A stretch of DNA of 64,000 nt, from assembly GCA_965277435.1 (NCBI GenBank), contig OZ255821.1, positions 2,356,001-2,420,000 of the forward strand, in the 5' to 3' direction. This document shows, in pieces, positions 61,281-64,000 of the stretch. How positions within the stretch are numbered: position 1 is the stretch's first letter; each line of letters opens with the position of its first letter. Position numbers and translations under genes: made by a program. This stretch comes from Bog-105 sp965277435. Its GTDB lineage: Bacteria; Acidobacteriota; Terriglobia; Bryobacterales; Bryobacteraceae. Below the pieces are notes generated by a model. The model had not been told where the DNA came from. It did no database searches and saw only the letters and a program-made list of their open reading frames with translations.

Positions 61281-62408
61281 ATGCCGATGAGTGTTGGTAA
61301 ACGAGATTATTACGAAATATTGAGCGTGTCCCGAGATTGTGACGATGGAACACTGAAAACTTCCTATCGCAAGCTCGCGTTGCAGTATCATCCCGATCGC
61401 AACCCGAACAATCACGAAGCGGAAGAAAAGTTCAAGGAAGCTGCCGAAGCCTACTCGGTTCTCAGCGATCCGCAGAAACGCACCGCCTATGATCGGTTTG
61501 GCCACCAGGGCGTCAATGGCGGCAGTGCGCCGAACTTTGACGAATCCCAGTTCGCCGATTTTGGCGATATCCTTGGCGATCTGTTTGGTTTGGGCGACAT
61601 CTTCGGTGGGCGTCGCGGTGGCGGCCGTCGAACCGCACGAGGCGAGGACATCCGCTACGATCTCGAGATCAGTTTCGAAGACTCGATGCGCGGCCTCTCC
61701 GCCGACCTGCAGATTCCCCGCATGGAGGCCTGCACCCGCTGCCAGGGTACCGGCGGCGAACCGAACGGCGGCATGATCACCTGCTCGGTCTGTAACGGCC
61801 GAGGCGAGGTCCTCTACCAGCAAAGTTTTCTGGCGATTCGCAAAACCTGCCCCACCTGCGCCGGTCGCGGCAAAGTTATCCGCCAGGTTTGCACGCAATG
61901 CCGGGGCGAGGGCTTTCATCGCGTCGAGAAGAAGCTCAAGGTCAACATTCCCGCCGGTGTGGACAATGGCACACGCCTCCGCCTCAGCGCCGAAGGCAAT
62001 CCCGGTCCTGCCGGCAGCCAGCCCGGCGATCTCTACGTGGTCATCAAAGTCGCCGAACATCCCGTCTTCGAACGCCACGATACCGACCTCCACTGCACTC
62101 TGCCGATCAACGTCGCCCAGGCCGTACTCGGCGCAGAAATCGAGATCGATACCTTCGACGGCTCGCAAACCATCAAGATTCCCGAAGGAACCCAGGCTGG
62201 AGCTCAGTTCCGTCTCCGCAATCTCGGCGTTCCCCAGTTAAACAGCCGTGCCCGCGGCGATCTCTACGTTCATCTCGACGTGCAGATCCCTAAGAAACTT
62301 ACGCGCGATCAGCGCAAGCTCTTTGAACAGCTGCAGGAAGTTTTGCCCATCGAGAACTCTCCGCACGAAAAAAGCGTCTTTGAAAAGGTTCGCGACTTTT
62401 TCGGCTAA
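61281..62408 (+). CDS. dnaJ: molecular chaperone DnaJ
   Basis: 375 residues. J domain GKRDYYEILSVSRDCDDGTL with the HPD motif (YHPDRNPNN, residues about 37-39) that activates DnaK; Gly/Phe-rich linker with FGDILGDLFGLGDIFGGRRG; four complete zinc-binding CxxCxGxG repeats (CTRCQGTG, CSVCNGRG, CPTCAGRG, CTQCRGEG); two C-terminal substrate-binding domains (VFERHDTDLHCTLPINVAQA). ATG 61281 or 61287 may be used. Type I DnaJ, forming a chaperone unit with GrpE. Confidence 0.95.
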   Translation: MPMSVGKRDYYEILSVSRDCDDGTLKTSYRKLALQYHPDRNPNNHEAEEKFKEAAEAYSVLSDPQKRTAYDRFGHQGVNGGSAPNFDESQFADFGDILGDLFGLGDIFGGRRGGGRRTARGEDIRYDLEISFEDSMRGLSADLQIPRMEACTRCQGTGGEPNGGMITCSVCNGRGEVLYQQSFLAIRKTCPTCAGRGKVIRQVCTQCRGEGFHRVEKKLKVNIPAGVDNGTRLRLSAEGNPGPAGSQPGDLYVVIKVAEHPVFERHDTDLHCTLPINVAQAVLGAEIEIDTFDGSQTIKIPEGTQAGAQFRLRNLGVPQLNSRARGDLYVHLDVQIPKKLTRDQRKLFEQLQEVLPIENSPHEKSVFEKVRDFFG

Positions 62409-62444
62409 CAGTAGGCCTGCCGCATTCGCCGCGCCCCTTAATTC

Positions 62445-63467
62445 TCAGCGCCCGGTTGCCGCCGCATACTGTTTCGAAAACTTATTGCGCGGATTAGAAA
62501 CAGTGAAACTTCCGTCCTTCCGCGCACTCACCTTCAAATAAAAACCCGTATCCGCCTCACTCGTATTCGCAATATACGGATCCGAAACATTCCCTTGCGC
62601 TCCATTGGCATCGGCAAAATGCAACTGCCACAAATCTTCCAGCCCCGGCGAAGACTTCACAACCTTCCAGGCCGATAGTGAAGCGCCTTTCTTCGCGCCG
62701 TTATCCATAATGGCCACCCGCGGCGCAATCGCATCCACCAGGGCCGGGTCGTTACTCTGATCGAGACCATGATGCGAAACCACAAATAAATCAGCTTTTC
62801 CGAGCTTGTTCACCGGGCACACCAGCTTCAATTCTTTATTCCACGTCAGATCGCCCAGGTCCACAATTCGAAACTCGCCATAATGCAAAACCGTTCCCAG
62901 CGAGCGCGCATTTTCACTCGGGTCCGGTCCTTTTTCTTTCACCTGGCTGCATTGAGGATTACTCTGTCCCGCGCCCGGCAGCGCGCTCTCGATCACGTTC
63001 CCATCGCCCGAAACCACCTCCGCCTCAAGCCCCTTAATCGGCAAACGGTCGCCCGGCTTGGCAACAATGTGGTGCGAGTTCCCAAGGGCCGCCTGGTATT
63101 CGGAATAAAGCGTCGCAGACGTTTTCGATTGCTCCCGATTCTCGCCATGATCGATGAATGTCCCCACCGGCAGTTTCTGCGCCAGTTGCGGCACACCGCC
63201 AACGTGATCGGAATGATAATGCGTGATCAGAACGTAGTCGATTTTCTTAATATGCGCCAGTTTTGCGGCCGCGACGATACGGTTGGCGTCACGAAAAGCG
63301 TTATACCCCCACCCCGTATCGACCAGCAAAGTCTGTCCATGCGGCGGCACGAAAAGAGTACACTGCCCGCCCTCCACGTCGATGAAGTAAATCTCAAGCG
63401 GCTTTTCTTCGGCCGATATCGCCACCGTAAACAGCACTGCACACAAAGCCGCCGTAATTGCCCGCAT
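62445..63467 (-). CDS. exported MBL-fold (ComEC/Rec2-like) hydrolase
   Basis: 340 residues from ATG 63467 (MRAITAALCAVLFTVAISAE, signal peptide). Metallo-beta-lactamase fold of the ComEC C-terminal type: LEIYFIDVEGGQCTLFVPPH, the metal motif LITHYHSDHVGGVPQLAQKL, and later VDLGDLTWNKEL and LFVVSHHGLDQSNDPALVDA. It probably cleaves phosphodiesters or another ester outside the cytoplasm. It lacks the membrane part of true ComEC, so is not a DNA-uptake channel. Convergent with dnaJ. Confidence 0.87.
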   Translation of the reverse strand: MRAITAALCAVLFTVAISAEEKPLEIYFIDVEGGQCTLFVPPHGQTLLVDTGWGYNAFRDANRIVAAAKLAHIKKIDYVLITHYHSDHVGGVPQLAQKLPVGTFIDHGENREQSKTSATLYSEYQAALGNSHHIVAKPGDRLPIKGLEAEVVSGDGNVIESALPGAGQSNPQCSQVKEKGPDPSENARSLGTVLHYGEFRIVDLGDLTWNKELKLVCPVNKLGKADLFVVSHHGLDQSNDPALVDAIAPRVAIMDNGAKKGASLSAWKVVKSSPGLEDLWQLHFADANGAQGNVSDPYIANTSEADTGFYLKVSARKDGSFTVSNPRNKFSKQYAAATGR

Positions 63468-63572
63468 GGCCAAAATCGTATCAGACGGCCCGGGTCTCTC
63501 ACTGCTAGGCTAAAAACACGGTTTGAAAACACGAGCAATGATACGGCTTCGGATGACGTTACGCTCTTGCCC

Positions 63573-64000
63573 ATGCTGGTCTTAGAGCCGGCGACCACGG
63601 CGCTCATTATTGTTGACCTGCAGCACGGTCTTCTTGCGCTTCCGCTCACGCCCCACGACAGCGCTCGGGTGATCGCACGCTCTATCGAACTCGGCTATGC
63701 ACTCGCGGCAGCTGGCGGGATCGTCGTCCTGGTCAATACCAGCTACTCCGAAGGCTATGCTGATCGCCCGAACCAGCCGGCTGACGCGCCAATGAACCTG
63801 CCCGCCGAAGGACTCCCTGAAAACTGGGCCAGTCTCGTGACTGAAGTCTCAGCGCTTCCCGCCCAAGTGCACATCACCAAGCACCAGCAAAGCTCTTTCT
63901 TCGGCACCGAACTTGACCTGCAGCTTCGACGACGCGGCATAACAACGGTGGTCATCTGCGGAATTGCAACGAATTTCGGCGTAGAAGCAACTGCGCGCGA
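63573..64000 (+). CDS. isochorismatase-family hydrolase (5' part)
   Basis: Starts at ATG 63573 and runs off the window; 142 codons seen. ALIIVDLQHGLLALPLTPHD carries the catalytic Asp, VHITKHQQSSFFGTELDLQL the catalytic Lys region, and VVICGIATNFGVEATAR the nucleophile loop. The loop has Gly where cysteine hydrolases have Cys, as in the YecD-like subgroup, so simple amidase chemistry is unlikely. No clear ribosome site was seen. Confidence 0.85.
   Translation, partial: MLVLEPATTALIIVDLQHGLLALPLTPHDSARVIARSIELGYALAAAGGIVVLVNTSYSEGYADRPNQPADAPMNLPAEGLPENWASLVTEVSALPAQVHITKHQQSSFFGTELDLQLRRRGITTVVICGIATNFGVEATAR

Noticed and set aside
1..64000. Prophage or integrative element spanning the accessory region
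   Set aside because: No integrase, structural phage genes, tRNA attachment site or conjugation genes were seen; only IS elements and an intron.

Overview
The window reads as a chromosomal segment of an Acidobacteriota bacterium, most likely of the Bryobacterales/Solibacter type. This is inferred from gene content, not from a marker tree. The supporting signs are large ABC-type permeases of the acidobacterial ADOP kind, each preceded by a PadR regulator (one intact pair, one decayed pair, one loose fragment); a TonB-dependent receptor with an N-terminal carboxypeptidase-regulatory domain; a CadC-like winged-helix/TPR regulator; PEP-CTERM proteins; and several Tat-exported enzymes.

Layout. Bases 1-2336 are core genes: the 3' end of dnaE, accA and a small membrane-anchored protein. 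Bases 2337-27072 are an accessory, strongly decayed zone. It holds a candidate IS1182-type transposable unit with two cytochrome-like passenger genes, a TetR/NmrA pair, a Tat-exported ferritin-like protein, a broken padR/ADOP pair, a winged-helix/TPR regulator, a TPR gene broken by a tandem-repeat insertion and a nonsense codon, a vanadium-haloperoxidase-like gene, a HisC/TlpA-like gene chimera, an intact IS1380 element, a PIG-L deacetylase, and broken prolyl-oligopeptidase, PEP-CTERM and AraC genes. Bases 27171-29031 are a group II intron (class C type) lying directly after a small stem-loop.

Bases 29163-34566 form a tight three-gene unit: TonB-dependent receptor, beta-propeller protein and metallophosphoesterase. 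It is followed on the minus strand by a Gfo/Idh/MocA oxidoreductase and a DUF993 aldolase-like protein. Bases 37014-45278 carry a truncated globin, a PEP-CTERM SGNH hydrolase, a RES/Xre toxin-antitoxin module with a duplicated palindromic control region, an intact prolyl oligopeptidase, a cupin and a Tat-exported sulfatase. Bases 45345-48692 (minus) carry ribA-hutH followed by two decayed genes. Then come a LytS-type kinase, a DUF3455 protein, and an intact padR/ADOP pair preceded by debris of an ADOP paralogue and an IS3 element.

The right end (54985-64000) is again largely housekeeping: a TlpA-like thioredoxin, coaA, a methyltransferase, an aminotransferase, recA, grpE, dnaJ, an MBL-fold hydrolase and the start of an isochorismatase-family gene.

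The most notable non-gene signals are: a 4 x 102-bp tandem array inserted in frame inside a signal-peptide codon run, whose 26-bp head recurs in another gene; three other dispersed short repeat families; a perfect 21-bp-stem hairpin; 18-bp perfect inverted repeats flanked by a CGCTGG direct repeat around the cytochrome/transposase unit; and the 86-bp duplication upstream of the antitoxin. No tRNA, rRNA or CRISPR array was recognised.
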